The notes under the pieces are model-generated. The model saw only the letters and a list, made by a program, of their open reading frames with translations, was not told where the DNA came from and did no database searches. Position numbers and translations under genes: made by a program. From CAVUNY01 sp963768585 (GTDB lineage Bacteria; Chloroflexota; Anaerolineae; Anaerolineales; Anaerolineaceae): DNA of 64,000 nucleotides. Of the stretch, positions 50,080 to 59,400 are shown piece by piece. The stretch lies in assembly GCA_963768585.1 (NCBI GenBank), contig CAVYIF010000010.1, positions 62,001-126,000 of the forward strand, in the 5' to 3' direction. The first letter of the stretch is position 1. Each line of letters starts with the position of its first letter.

Positions 50080-52047
50080 ATGAAGAACGAGTTTACACTG
50101 GCTTTCAATGAGGTCCTCGAAGAAAAAGGGTTACCCAGGGAAGTCATCCTCGGTGCCCTCGAATCAGCGATGGTATCTGCATATCGCCGGGCGGTCAATG
50201 CTTCGACTGCACAGCATGTTGAAGCACAGGTCGATCCCGAAACGGGCAAGGTGACAATCCTTGCAGAAAAAGAAGTGGTTGAATCTGTCCAGGATGAACG
50301 GACGGAAGTAACACTTACCGATGCGCGCCGGGTCAATCCAGAGACTGAACTTGGCAGCATGGTCGTGGTGGAATCCACCCCACGCGATTTCGGCCGTGTC
50401 GCCGCCCAAACAGCCCGGCAGGTGATTCAGCAGCGCATTCGCGATGCCGAACGCCAGATGCAGTTGGCATTCTTTGAAAAACAGCTGGGGGAAATCGTCA
50501 GCGGTGTGGTACAGGCGATCAATTACCAGGGCCTGACGGTTGGGATGGAGATGCGCGCCGAAGGCAGTATGTCTCGCAAGGATATGATTCCTGGCGAGCG
50601 TTTTCGCATTCACGATCGTGTCCGCGCGTTAATTGCAGAAGTTAAAGATAGCCCGCGCGGCCCTCAAATTATCCTGTCCCGCACCCACCGAGATTTCTTG
50701 CGCCGCTTGCTCGAAAACGAAGTGCCAGAAATTTATCACGGCATCGTCGAAATTCGCTCGATTGCCCGCGAACCGGGCGAGCGTGCCAAGGTTGCCGTCT
50801 CAGCCACCCAGGCGGGTATCGACCCGGTTGGAGCTTGTGTAGGCGTCAAAGGCGTGCGCATTCAAGCCATTGTTCGTGAACTTCACGATGAAAAGATTGA
50901 TGTCATCGAATGGAATACTGACCCGGCCTTTTTCATCGCTAAAGCCATCAGCCCTGCCCGGGTAAGTGGTGTCTATCTGAATGAGAAATCCCCCAACGGC
51001 AAGACAGCCACTGTGGTTGTCCCCGAAGATCAACTCAGCCTGGCAATTGGGCGCGATGGTCAAAATGCACGTCTGGCAGCCAAATTAACAGGTTGGCGAA
51101 TTGACATCAAGAGCGTCTCTGAGGCCGCTTCGGATGCTTTATACAAGGTTCAGAACGATTCGGACCTGGCAGGTCTGACCCAACTCGAAGAAATGATGGC
51201 GCCCATCGAAGCTATTCTGGCTAAGAAAGCCGAAAACCGCCCGCTCACGCCTGAGGAATACGACCAGCTTTCCAAATTTACTGATAAAGTTGAACACCGT
51301 ACGGCAGCAATCAAAATTGAAAAGAATGCTGAGGAAGAAGCCGCCGAAAAAGCACTGCGTGAACGCTTCCCTGAAACTATTTTCTTGCAGAATATCCTTG
51401 ATGCTGGCTTGCCAGATCACGTAGCTTATATTTTACAAGAAGCGGGCTACGCCACAACCGGCGATCTGGTATTAACGATCAGAACCCAACCAGATGATAT
51501 TCTGCGCTTGCAGGGTATCGGGCCGCGGGCGATGAGTGTCATTAATAAACTGGTAGATGAGTTGGAAGCGACCCAACAGGCGGCTGTCCAGGCTGAGGCT
51601 GAGGTTGGAACTGAAGCTGAAGCTGAGGCTGAGGCTGTGGTTGACGCTGAACCAGTCGCAACCGAGGCTGAAGTCGAATTTATACCGGAAGAGACCCAGA
51701 CGACTGCGCCAATCGTTGAAGAAGAGCAGGCCGCAGTCCTTCCAGAGGAAGTTGAAGTCACTCCCCCGGCGGATGAACCCACCGTGGATGTTGATGATGA
51801 AACCAAACCAGAGGAAGCCGAAGAGGAACCTTCTTTCGACAAACTGTTCGCGCTCAAACCGGATATGATCCCGGTTGTAGATACAGATGAAGATGAAGAA
51901 ACCGAAGACTCGGTCAAACCGAAACCGGGTAAGAAAAAGAAGAAATCTCGCAAGAGTGTAGTAATTACTTATGATCCCGACCGCGATATGTTGCTGACCA
52001 AAAAGAAGCATAAACGTGATGACGGCGGCTGGGAGTGGGACGAGTAA
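50080..52047 (+). CDS. nusA: Transcription termination/antitermination factor NusA with long acidic tail
   Basis: NusA binds RNA polymerase and modulates pausing and termination. Residues 1 to about 350 are the standard NTD-S1-KH1-KH2 (SAMVSAYRRAV, MIPGERFRIHDRVRALI, SRTHRDFLRRLLENEVPEI, GACVGVKGVRIQAIV, LSLAIGRDGQNARLAAKLTG). A helix-hairpin-helix follows around residues 465-500 (DDILRLQGIGPRAMSVINKL). The rest is an acidic low-complexity tail rich in Glu, Ala and Val, ending in a lysine-rich stretch (KPGKKKKKSRKS). Tails like this occur in Chloroflexota and some other phyla. AAGGA directly abuts the ATG. rimP, its usual upstream neighbour, is absent. Confidence 0.93.
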   Translation: MKNEFTLAFNEVLEEKGLPREVILGALESAMVSAYRRAVNASTAQHVEAQVDPETGKVTILAEKEVVESVQDERTEVTLTDARRVNPETELGSMVVVESTPRDFGRVAAQTARQVIQQRIRDAERQMQLAFFEKQLGEIVSGVVQAINYQGLTVGMEMRAEGSMSRKDMIPGERFRIHDRVRALIAEVKDSPRGPQIILSRTHRDFLRRLLENEVPEIYHGIVEIRSIAREPGERAKVAVSATQAGIDPVGACVGVKGVRIQAIVRELHDEKIDVIEWNTDPAFFIAKAISPARVSGVYLNEKSPNGKTATVVVPEDQLSLAIGRDGQNARLAAKLTGWRIDIKSVSEAASDALYKVQNDSDLAGLTQLEEMMAPIEAILAKKAENRPLTPEEYDQLSKFTDKVEHRTAAIKIEKNAEEEAAEKALRERFPETIFLQNILDAGLPDHVAYILQEAGYATTGDLVLTIRTQPDDILRLQGIGPRAMSVINKLVDELEATQQAAVQAEAEVGTEAEAEAEAVVDAEPVATEAEVEFIPEETQTTAPIVEEEQAAVLPEEVEVTPPADEPTVDVDDETKPEEAEEEPSFDKLFALKPDMIPVVDTDEDEETEDSVKPKPGKKKKKSRKSVVITYDPDRDMLLTKKKHKRDDGGWEWDE

Positions 52048-52059
52048 ACTGAAGGCGTA

Positions 52060-52365
52060 ATGACCAAGAAACCGGTCAAGCGAGTCAAACATGTGCCTCA
52101 GCGCACCTGTGTGGGCTGCCGGGAAATTCTCGCCAAACGGACACTGACGCGAATCGTCCGCACGGCAGATGGGGTCAAGATCGACCTCACCGGCAAGCTT
52201 GCTGGAAGGGGCGCTTACCTTCACAATAAACGCTCCTGTTGGGAGCGAGGCCTGCAAGGAAGCCTTGCGCATGCGCTCAAGACCGATTTGACCAGTGAAG
52301 AAAGCGAAATACTCAGATCTTTCATGGCAACACTGCCAGAAGAAGCGCCCGAAGATATGAAGTAA
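52060..52365 (+). CDS. ylxR: YlxR family RNA-binding protein
   Basis: A 101-residue member of the YlxR/DUF448 family, commonly between nusA and infB. It has RTCVGCREILAKRTLTRIVR and KLAGRGAYLHNKRSCWE, with the GRGAYLH motif. Bacillus homologues affect RNase P activity and transcription. It follows nusA by 12 bp. Confidence 0.9.
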   Translation: MTKKPVKRVKHVPQRTCVGCREILAKRTLTRIVRTADGVKIDLTGKLAGRGAYLHNKRSCWERGLQGSLAHALKTDLTSEESEILRSFMATLPEEAPEDMK

Positions 52366-52395
52366 AAGCTGTATTTGTTTTTTAGGAGGTGCTGT

Positions 52396-54171
52396 ATGAG
52401 TAATAATGGGCGCAAGAAGATTGAACTTCCTGCTGGCATCACCGTACGAGACCTGGCTCAGAGAATAGAAGCCAGTCCGATCCAAATCATCAAGATTTTG
52501 ATGTCGGTCGGGGTGATGGCAAACATTAATCAACAAATTGATTACGACACAGCGGCGGTTGTGGTCTCAGAAATGGGCTACGACGCCAACATGGAAACGA
52601 TCGAAGAAGAAGTAATTCCAGAAAAGGGCGAAATCCCGCTCTGGCGCCAGCTAATCGCCAAGGAAGATCCCAAACATCTGGTCGAACGAGCCCCGGTGGT
52701 CACCATCCTGGGTCATGTAGACCATGGGAAAACCACCCTGTTGGATGCCCTGCGGCATGCTGATGTTGCCGGCGGTGAAGCGGGCGGCATCACTCAGCAC
52801 ATCGGCGCCTATCAAGTTGAAATCAAGGGCCGCCAAATCACATTCCTGGACACCCCGGGCCACGCTGCGTTTACCGCCATGCGGGCGCGCGGCGCACAGG
52901 GAGCAGATGTGGTGGTGCTGGTCGTGGCTGCAAATGATGGTGTGATGCCCCAGACACGAGAAGCAATTGCCCATGCCACCGCAGCGCGAGTGCCGATTAT
53001 CGTTGCCTTGAATAAGATGGATCGCGAAGATGCAAATCCTGAATATGTGAAAAATCAGTTGGCTGAAACCGGTCTTGTTCCCGATGAATGGGAAGGCAAC
53101 ACGATCATGGTTCCCGTCTCGGCAAAACAAAAAAAGGGTCTCGAAGATCTGTTGGAAGCCATTTTACTGGTAGCAGACAGCGTGGACATCCGCGCCAACC
53201 CCAACGGCAAAGTAATTGGCACCGTGATTGAAGCCCAGGTTGATAAAAGCCGCGGCACGTTAGCCACCCTTCTGGTACAAAATGGAACACTGAAGATGGG
53301 CGATGTCGTTGTCGCCGGTCAAGCCGAGGGACGAATTCGAGCCATGTTCGATTTTCATGGCAAACGCGTAGTAAAAGCAAAACCTTCTACCCCAGTTCAA
53401 ATCATGGGGCTTTCGGATGTCCCGGCTGCGGGTGATGTTTTCCTGGTCTACTCCAATGAAAAAGAAGCCAAAGCTGTGGTGGAAGAACGCCGTCTGAAAG
53501 CCCAGGAGGAAGTCTCCAGGATACCCAAGGCCACCCTGGAAGAGCTTTTTGAACGCTTCAAAGCAGGTGAAGTCCAGGAATTAAGTCTGATCATCAAAGC
53601 CGATGTTCAGGGTTCGCTGGAACCAATCCGAAATTCCTTGAACGAACTGAGCAAGGATATTAATATTAATATCCTGTACAGCGAAACCGGCAATGTTACC
53701 GAAAACGATGTTATGCTGGCAGCCGCTTCGCATGCGATTATCGTGGGCTTCAACGTTCAGGCCGACACCTCAGCCCGCCGTCTGGCAGAAGCAGAAGCAG
53801 TTTCCATTCGCCTGTACGAGATCATTTACCGCCTGATTGAAGATATCGAGAAAGCCGTCAAAGGCATGCTCGAACCTGAATTTAGAGACGTCCCGCTGGG
53901 CCGGGCAGACGTACTGGCTGTCTTTAAGGTCAGCAAGGTCGGCAACATCGCTGGCTGTAAGGTGACCAAGGGCGAAATCCGGCGAAACGGTAAAGTACGT
54001 ATCCACCGGGGCGATGAGGTGGTTTATGAAGGCGAAATATCCAGTCTGAAGCGTGAGAAAGATGATGTTCGTGAAGTACGTGTTGGTTTTGAATGCGGCA
54101 TTTCCTTCAAGAATTTTTCGGATGTATTGGCGGGGGATTGGGTAGAATGTTATACGGTTGAAAGGATGTAG
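52396..54171 (+). CDS. infB: Translation initiation factor IF-2
   Basis: GTPase that places initiator tRNA on the ribosome. The 591-residue form has a very short N-terminal region: an IF2N domain at the start (RDLAQRIEASPIQIIKILMS) and then G1 GHVDHGKTTLLDAL, G2 AGGITQHIGAY, G3 DTPGHAAFTAM, G4 NKMD and G5 SAK, followed by domains II, III and IV (C-terminal MLEPEFRDVPLGRADVLAVF). TAGGAGGT ends 5 nt before the ATG at 52396. Confidence 0.95.
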   Translation: MSNNGRKKIELPAGITVRDLAQRIEASPIQIIKILMSVGVMANINQQIDYDTAAVVVSEMGYDANMETIEEEVIPEKGEIPLWRQLIAKEDPKHLVERAPVVTILGHVDHGKTTLLDALRHADVAGGEAGGITQHIGAYQVEIKGRQITFLDTPGHAAFTAMRARGAQGADVVVLVVAANDGVMPQTREAIAHATAARVPIIVALNKMDREDANPEYVKNQLAETGLVPDEWEGNTIMVPVSAKQKKGLEDLLEAILLVADSVDIRANPNGKVIGTVIEAQVDKSRGTLATLLVQNGTLKMGDVVVAGQAEGRIRAMFDFHGKRVVKAKPSTPVQIMGLSDVPAAGDVFLVYSNEKEAKAVVEERRLKAQEEVSRIPKATLEELFERFKAGEVQELSLIIKADVQGSLEPIRNSLNELSKDININILYSETGNVTENDVMLAAASHAIIVGFNVQADTSARRLAEAEAVSIRLYEIIYRLIEDIEKAVKGMLEPEFRDVPLGRADVLAVFKVSKVGNIAGCKVTKGEIRRNGKVRIHRGDEVVYEGEISSLKREKDDVREVRVGFECGISFKNFSDVLAGDWVECYTVERM

Positions 54172-54286
54172 TTCCTGTCATTCTATCGTTTGCCGGGGCA
54201 ATGGAAATCGAATCCTCGAGCTATTGACCCTGGTTTTCAGCCGGTATGGTTCCACATCAAACCCTGCCGCATTATGAGGAGAAAAT

Positions 54287-54676
54287 ATGCCCTCACCCTT
54301 GCGATTACAACGCATCGCTGACCGAATTCGCGAAGAGCTTTCCGATATGATTATTCGGGATGTCAGCGACCCGCGCCTTTCCGGTATATCGATCACAGGT
54401 GCAAAAGTCGACCGTGAACTGAGCTATGCGGATATTTACGTTTCCGCGGTGGAAGGCCATGAACGCGCGCCGATGGTGATTGAAGGCCTGGAGCATGCCA
54501 GTGGTTTTTTACGCCGCCGACTGGCAGAACGCATTGATTTACGGGTTTTCCCCCGCCTGCGATTTCATTGGGATCCCACCCCGGAACGCGCCGACCATAT
54601 CGAACGCTTATTGGCGGAATTGCGCCAAGAAAACCCATCGCAAACGGAGAACGAAACAAAAGATGATGATGAGTGA
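54287..54676 (+). CDS. rbfA: Ribosome-binding factor A
   Basis: Maturation factor of the 30S subunit. The 129 residues contain the KH-type fold with RLQRIADRIREELSDMII, VSDPRLSGISITGAKVDREL and a FHWDPTPERADHIERLL tail. GAGGAG precedes the ATG. There are 115 bp after infB with no obvious promoter. Its end overlaps nrnA by 14 bases. Confidence 0.92.
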   Translation: MPSPLRLQRIADRIREELSDMIIRDVSDPRLSGISITGAKVDRELSYADIYVSAVEGHERAPMVIEGLEHASGFLRRRLAERIDLRVFPRLRFHWDPTPERADHIERLLAELRQENPSQTENETKDDDE

Positions 54677-55676
54677 AAAACTTAATGGTGAATTGCTTCT
54701 GGAATTTCAGAATGCTCGCACCATCTTAATCGTATCGCATGTTCGTCCGGATGGGGATGCTGTCGGTTCGTTGCTCGGATTGGGCCTTGCCCTGCAAGAA
54801 GCTGGTAAACAGGTCACGATGGTTCTTTCTGATGGGGTTCCCTCCAGTTTTCGCCAGCTGCCCGGTGCCAATCAGGTACTGCGCAAAGCGCCAGATAAAT
54901 CCTTCGATTTGTCGATCGTAGTCGACTGCTCAGACCTGCTCCGTACGGGGTCTGCCCTGGGTGGACGAACGCCCGATATTAACATCGACCACCACATCAC
55001 CAACCTCGAATTCGCCAGAATCAACCTGGTTCGCCCCGATGCCCAGGCCACCTGCGGTATCCTGGCCGAGCACCTGGAAGCCTGGGGACTGCAGGTCAGT
55101 GATAAAATTGCGAAAGCCTTGCTGACCGGGCTGGTTACGGATACAATCGGTTTCCGAACATCAAATGTGACCGCGAACACCCTGCGATTGGCAGCCTGGC
55201 TGATGGATCACGGTGCAAACCTGGCAGACCTTTACAATCGGGCAATCGTCAGCCGGACATTCGAAGCAGCCCAATACTGGGGACAGGGATTGACCCACCT
55301 TCAGCGCAGTGGGCGCCTGGTCTGGACTGCCTTAACGCTCAAGGATCGTGAAATCGCCTCATACCATGGCAACGATGACGCCGACCTGGTAAATGTAATC
55401 TCCGCCATCGATGAGAGTGATATTGGCTTAATTTTTGTTGAACAGCAGAATAATCGTGTCAAAGTAAGCTGGCGCGCCCAGCCCGGATGGGATGTTTCAC
55501 AGATCGCACTCCAATTTGGCGGGGGCGGTCATCCTGCCGCGGCCGGAGCTGATATTTCTGGAACGATGGAAGATGTACAGTTGCGCGTTATCGATGCAAC
55601 ACGCCAGATTTTAGCATCTGGTGAAAACGGGAAAAATGGGAATTTGGTTCAAAAAAACAAAATTACCACTGCTTGA
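54663..55676 (+). CDS. nrnA: DHH family oligoribonuclease / pAp phosphatase (NrnA-like)
   Basis: Degrades short RNAs and dephosphorylates pAp. The 337-residue protein has VSHVRPDGDAVGSLLGLG, VVDCSD, NIDHHITN (DHH motif) and GLVTDTIGFRTSNVT, then the DHHA1 substrate domain ending FGGGGHPAAAGADI. Three ATG codons (54663, 54666, 54669) are in a row, overlapping the end of rbfA; the first is used here. Confidence 0.88.
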   Translation: MMMSEKLNGELLLEFQNARTILIVSHVRPDGDAVGSLLGLGLALQEAGKQVTMVLSDGVPSSFRQLPGANQVLRKAPDKSFDLSIVVDCSDLLRTGSALGGRTPDINIDHHITNLEFARINLVRPDAQATCGILAEHLEAWGLQVSDKIAKALLTGLVTDTIGFRTSNVTANTLRLAAWLMDHGANLADLYNRAIVSRTFEAAQYWGQGLTHLQRSGRLVWTALTLKDREIASYHGNDDADLVNVISAIDESDIGLIFVEQQNNRVKVSWRAQPGWDVSQIALQFGGGGHPAAAGADISGTMEDVQLRVIDATRQILASGENGKNGNLVQKNKITTA

Positions 55677-55705
55677 TAATCCAGTAGGACTGGAGAGTGA
55701 TATTA

Positions 55706-56614
55706 ATGGGTGATCATAATTTAGATTTGAAAAACGCCATTTCAGGGGTACTGGTCGTTGATAAGCCGGTCGGTCTGACTTCACATGACGTTGTTCAGAT
55801 CGTCCGCAGAGGCACGAACATCCGCCGGGCAGGACACACCGGCACATTGGATCCTCGTGCTTCGGGTGTTCTGGTGATCCTGATCGGACCGGCTGTTCGT
55901 TTAAGCGAATATGTTTCGGCGTCCGATAAACGTTACCAGGCTGTGGTTCGCCTGGGTGTGAGTACAGATACGTTTGACGCCGACGGGCGGATCGCATCCA
56001 CATCTCCGGTTGAGGTAACTGAAGAGCAGTTTGAAGAAGCCTTAACTCATTTTGTGGGTGAAATCGAACAGGTTCCGCCGCCTTATTCTGCAGTTAAGGT
56101 TAAAGGCCGTAAAGCATACGAAATGGCCAGAGAAGGTGAAGAAGTCGATCTCACCCCTCGCAAGATCCAGGTTTACAATTTGGAACTGCTGGAATGGGCG
56201 ATGCCTGAAGCAGTCATCGATGTGTATTGTTCTTCAGGCACTTACGTACGCTCACTGGCGAACGATTTAGGCGAGAAATTGGGCTGCGGTGCCCATCTGG
56301 TCGGCCTGCGCCGGACCAAGAGTGGTCGTTTTACCCTGCGAGACGCCGTCCCACTGCGCAAACTTAAGGAACAATTTGAAAATGGTACGTGGTACCAGCT
56401 TTTGATCCCGGCCGCTGAAGCTCTTTCGGATTGGCCATCGGTGGAATTGGACCACGAACAGGTCGAAGCCGTCCGTCACGGACACCGTATTCCTGCCGAA
56501 CCCGGTGTAGGCGCAATGGTGCGCGGGATCAGCGAACAGGGCGAACTGGTGGCATTAATGGAATTTGAAGAAGCCACCCTCGAGTGGCAGCCGAAAAAAG
56601 TCTTTTTCTCATAA
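55706..56614 (+). CDS. truB: tRNA pseudouridine(55) synthase TruB
   Basis: Makes the T-loop pseudouridine of tRNA. The 302-residue protein shows SGVLVVDKPVGLTSHDVV, RRAGHTGTLDPRASGVLVIL with the catalytic Asp in LDP, PPPYSAVKVKGRKAYEMARE, and SGTYVRSLANDLGEKLGCGA. GGAG lies 10 nt before the ATG at 55706; a GTG at 55697 abuts it and is less likely. Confidence 0.94.
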   Translation: MGDHNLDLKNAISGVLVVDKPVGLTSHDVVQIVRRGTNIRRAGHTGTLDPRASGVLVILIGPAVRLSEYVSASDKRYQAVVRLGVSTDTFDADGRIASTSPVEVTEEQFEEALTHFVGEIEQVPPPYSAVKVKGRKAYEMAREGEEVDLTPRKIQVYNLELLEWAMPEAVIDVYCSSGTYVRSLANDLGEKLGCGAHLVGLRRTKSGRFTLRDAVPLRKLKEQFENGTWYQLLIPAAEALSDWPSVELDHEQVEAVRHGHRIPAEPGVGAMVRGISEQGELVALMEFEEATLEWQPKKVFFS

Positions 56615-56622
56615 CCCATTCA

Positions 56623-57552
56623 ATGCTGCACCACCGATCTCTAGATGGCCTCAAACTTAACAGCGCATGGACCACCATAGGGTCATTTGATGGTGTTCAC
56701 CGCGGGCACCAGGTGATTCTCAATCACCTGGTAAGAGGGGCACATACCGCTGAAGCACCAAGTGTTGTTGTGACATTTTATCCCCACCCGGCTGTCGTAC
56801 TCCGCGATCTGCAGGGTCCTTTTTATCTTACAACTCCCGATGATCGGGCCGCCATTTTGGCCGATTTCGGTATCGATCATGTGGTTACTTTACCTTTCAA
56901 CCATGATGTTGCCGCATTGACCGCCGAAAAATTCATGGAGATGCTCCACGATCATCTTGGACTCACGCGTTTGGTCGTGGGTAATAATTTTGCTTTAGGA
57001 CGGGGTAGAAGCGGGGATATTCACACTTTACGCCGCCTGGGTGAAGGTTTGGGATATGAAGTTGAGGTCATTCCACCTGTTTTGATGAATGATCAGAATA
57101 TATCATCTACACGCATCCGTGAGCTGATAAGCATTGGGCAAGTCAGCGATGCTGCCGTCTTGCTGGGGCGCTGGTATCGGGTGAGTGGAAAAGTGGTTCA
57201 TGGTGATGGGCGTGGGCGTCTGATCGGTATTCCCACGGCGAACGTAGCATTTTGGCCAGAACAAATCATACCCGAACGGGGGGTTTATGCCTGTCTGGCC
57301 TGGATACACAACAAAGCCGTTCCGGCTGTCACAAATATCGGCCTGCGCCCCACTTTTGAGGTAAATAATTTCGTTTCAAGGATCGAAACCCACCTATTGG
57401 ATTTTAATGAAGATCTGTATGATATGGATCTGAAGATTGATTTCATAAAGTACCTGCGTCCTGAAAAGCGCTTTCCCTCAGCAGACGCGTTAATCGAACA
57501 AATCCATATCGATATCCAGAAAGCACGCGAGGTCATGCCTTATGTCCCCTGA
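56623..57552 (+). CDS. ribF: Bifunctional riboflavin kinase / FAD synthetase RibF
   Basis: Makes FMN and then FAD. The 309-residue protein has an N-terminal nucleotidyltransferase domain (SFDGVHRGHQVILNH, VTFYPHPAVVL, VGNNFALGRGRSGD, SSTRIREL) and a C-terminal riboflavin kinase (GDGRGRLIGIPTANV, ERGVYACLA, THLLDFNEDLYD). The start at 56623 is chosen as it leads straight into the domain; an upstream GTG at 56584 overlaps truB. It overlaps thyX by 11 bases. Confidence 0.9.
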   Translation: MLHHRSLDGLKLNSAWTTIGSFDGVHRGHQVILNHLVRGAHTAEAPSVVVTFYPHPAVVLRDLQGPFYLTTPDDRAAILADFGIDHVVTLPFNHDVAALTAEKFMEMLHDHLGLTRLVVGNNFALGRGRSGDIHTLRRLGEGLGYEVEVIPPVLMNDQNISSTRIRELISIGQVSDAAVLLGRWYRVSGKVVHGDGRGRLIGIPTANVAFWPEQIIPERGVYACLAWIHNKAVPAVTNIGLRPTFEVNNFVSRIETHLLDFNEDLYDMDLKIDFIKYLRPEKRFPSADALIEQIHIDIQKAREVMPYVP

Positions 57553-58984
57553 GCGACAGGTATATCTGCTGGATCCTCAATCTCTTAAACCGGAAATTAT
57601 CGCGGTCGCCTTCGCCAAAACATCGCGCTCACCACAATCGTTTCGTGAGATCGCCAATGAACTCACCGAAGAAAAGAGTGCCAAATTTCACGAAAAATGG
57701 GTGGTCGGATACGGACACGCCTCGGTTGCCGAACATGCCATCCTGCATGTTGCCGTCGAAAATATATCCCGCCTGGCGGTTGAATCGCTTGAATCAAACC
57801 GGCTGGCCTCCTACACTGAAAAATCAACGCGCTACCAAAAATGGGGATCGGATGATTTTTTCACACCACCCGAACTGCAGGATCATCCTTTGCTTGAGCG
57901 CTACCAGCAAACCGTGCGCAACCTTTTTGCGACCTACCTGCAGTCCCTCCCCATCGTACGTGAAGTAATCGCTGCTGAAAATCCACGCGGCGCTGAAGAA
58001 AGTGATGGGGCCTATGAACGCCGCATTCGTTCTGATTATGTGGACGTTTGCCGCTTTCTCCTGCCTGCCGCCTCGCTGGCCAATGTCGGTATGACAATCA
58101 ATGCCCGCGCCCTAGAACATGCCTTGCGTAAGATGCTCTCGCACCCTTTGGCCGAAGTACGCCAGGTTGGTGAAGAGATCAAACAGGCAGCCCAGCAAGA
58201 AGTACCTACCCTGGTGAAATATGCCGATGCGGTGGAGTACTTGAAAAACGCACAAACCGAACTTGAAGTTGAGGCAAGAAATATTTCCACCCCGAGCTCG
58301 GCCTCAAATGATTGGTGCCGCATGGTACATTACGAGCCCGAGGGAGAAAAGCGGGCGATGGCCGCGGCATTATTCCGCCAGGGAGATCTATGCTACACGC
58401 AAGCGCTCGATTATGTGCGCACCCTCAACCCGAAAGCTCAAAAACGAATGGCGATGACATTAATAGGATCGGCTGGGAAATTCGATATTCCCCTGCGAGA
58501 AACCGAGCATACCAGTTTTACGGTTGAGGTGACCCTCGACCAGGGCGCCTACGTTGAATTGAAACGCCATCGTATGATGACTCAGAGCCCACAGGCGCTC
58601 ACACCTCGCCTTGGGTATGCCATCCCACGCGCCATCACGCAGGCCGGGTTGGAACCGGTCTTTCGCCAGGCAGTGGAAAATGCCTCCGCTACATATCATG
58701 AGATCGCCCAGGTTTTTCCGGCGGTTGCTTCTTATGTAGTCCCCAATGCCTGCAACCGGCGGGTTTTAATGACCTTCAACTTGCGCTCTGCCGACCATTT
58801 TGTGGCACTGCGTTCTGCCCCAAATGCCCATTTTTCAATCCGGCGAGTCGCGCAGCGTTTATTCGAGCAGATCAACGCTGTGGCACCCTATCTCGGAGCA
58901 CAACTGCGCGTTTGCCCGGGTGAAACCTGGCAAGAAATTGAACAACGCTATTTCACCCAGGTCAACGCCGGGGTCAAAGGTTAA
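57542..58984 (+). CDS. thyX: FAD-dependent thymidylate synthase, tandem-domain form
   Basis: Makes dTMP from dUMP with FAD and folate. At 480 residues it is about twice the usual length and holds two ThyX-like halves. The first (1 to about 235) has ESNRLASYTEKSTRYQKW, the second half of the ThyX motif with Ser-Asn instead of Arg-His, and TINARALEHALRKML. The second (about 250-470) has KRHRMMTQSPQALTPR (Arg342-His343-Arg344) and TFNLRSADHFVALR. The two halves may share active sites. The gene follows ribF, a flavin gene. Its stop overlaps the convergent ABM gene's stop by 4 bp (TTAA). Confidence 0.85.
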   Translation: MSPERQVYLLDPQSLKPEIIAVAFAKTSRSPQSFREIANELTEEKSAKFHEKWVVGYGHASVAEHAILHVAVENISRLAVESLESNRLASYTEKSTRYQKWGSDDFFTPPELQDHPLLERYQQTVRNLFATYLQSLPIVREVIAAENPRGAEESDGAYERRIRSDYVDVCRFLLPAASLANVGMTINARALEHALRKMLSHPLAEVRQVGEEIKQAAQQEVPTLVKYADAVEYLKNAQTELEVEARNISTPSSASNDWCRMVHYEPEGEKRAMAAALFRQGDLCYTQALDYVRTLNPKAQKRMAMTLIGSAGKFDIPLRETEHTSFTVEVTLDQGAYVELKRHRMMTQSPQALTPRLGYAIPRAITQAGLEPVFRQAVENASATYHEIAQVFPAVASYVVPNACNRRVLMTFNLRSADHFVALRSAPNAHFSIRRVAQRLFEQINAVAPYLGAQLRVCPGETWQEIEQRYFTQVNAGVKG

Positions 58985-59292
58985 GCCGCCACCATTTGCG
59001 TGTTGTTTTGATAAAACTTAATCACTGAAAAAGTAGATCGTTCCGGAACGCTGCCCGCATCACAAAATAGCTGCACACATGTTCCGGTTAGTTTCTGACG
59101 GTGGGCGTTTTCATAAGCCTTCTTACTGCGCCAGATTGTGATAATATGCCAGATATTGGAATTTTCTTCGGCATGAAGCAAAAATGATTGAATCAGTCCA
59201 TCCGGACTATTTTTCAGGGCTGCGGTGTATGATTGCTCGAGGGGTGACCAGTTATCACGCGATACTTTCCCGGTCAAGATTGTTGAATACAT
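58981..59292 (-). CDS. Small ABM/dimeric alpha-beta barrel-like protein
   Basis: A 103-residue protein with a fold pattern like antibiotic-biosynthesis monooxygenase-type dimeric alpha-beta barrels (STILTGKV start, IWHIITIWRSKKAYENAHRQ helix). No active site is recognisable; function unknown. An AAAGGAGG site lies before the ATG at 59292. Confidence 0.6.
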   Translation of the reverse strand: MYSTILTGKVSRDNWSPLEQSYTAALKNSPDGLIQSFLLHAEENSNIWHIITIWRSKKAYENAHRQKLTGTCVQLFCDAGSVPERSTFSVIKFYQNNTQMVAA

Positions 59293-59342
59293 ACAACCTC
59301 CTTTCGCCGTACCGGTAATTTTATTATAGCAAATTGAGTGAC

Positions 59343-59387
59343 AAAAAAATCCACCTCCGTTAAATAAACCCGGAGGTGGATTTTTTT
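59343..59387 (-). terminator. Terminator of the sdh operon
   Basis: A 17-bp perfect stem (AAAAAAATCCACCTCCG / complement at 59371-59387) with an 11-nt loop. On the minus strand the hairpin ends in a seven-T run. It lies 14 bp after the sdhB stop, and is symmetrical enough to work on the other strand too. Confidence 0.9.
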
Positions 59388-59400
59388 AATCGGATTCTGT

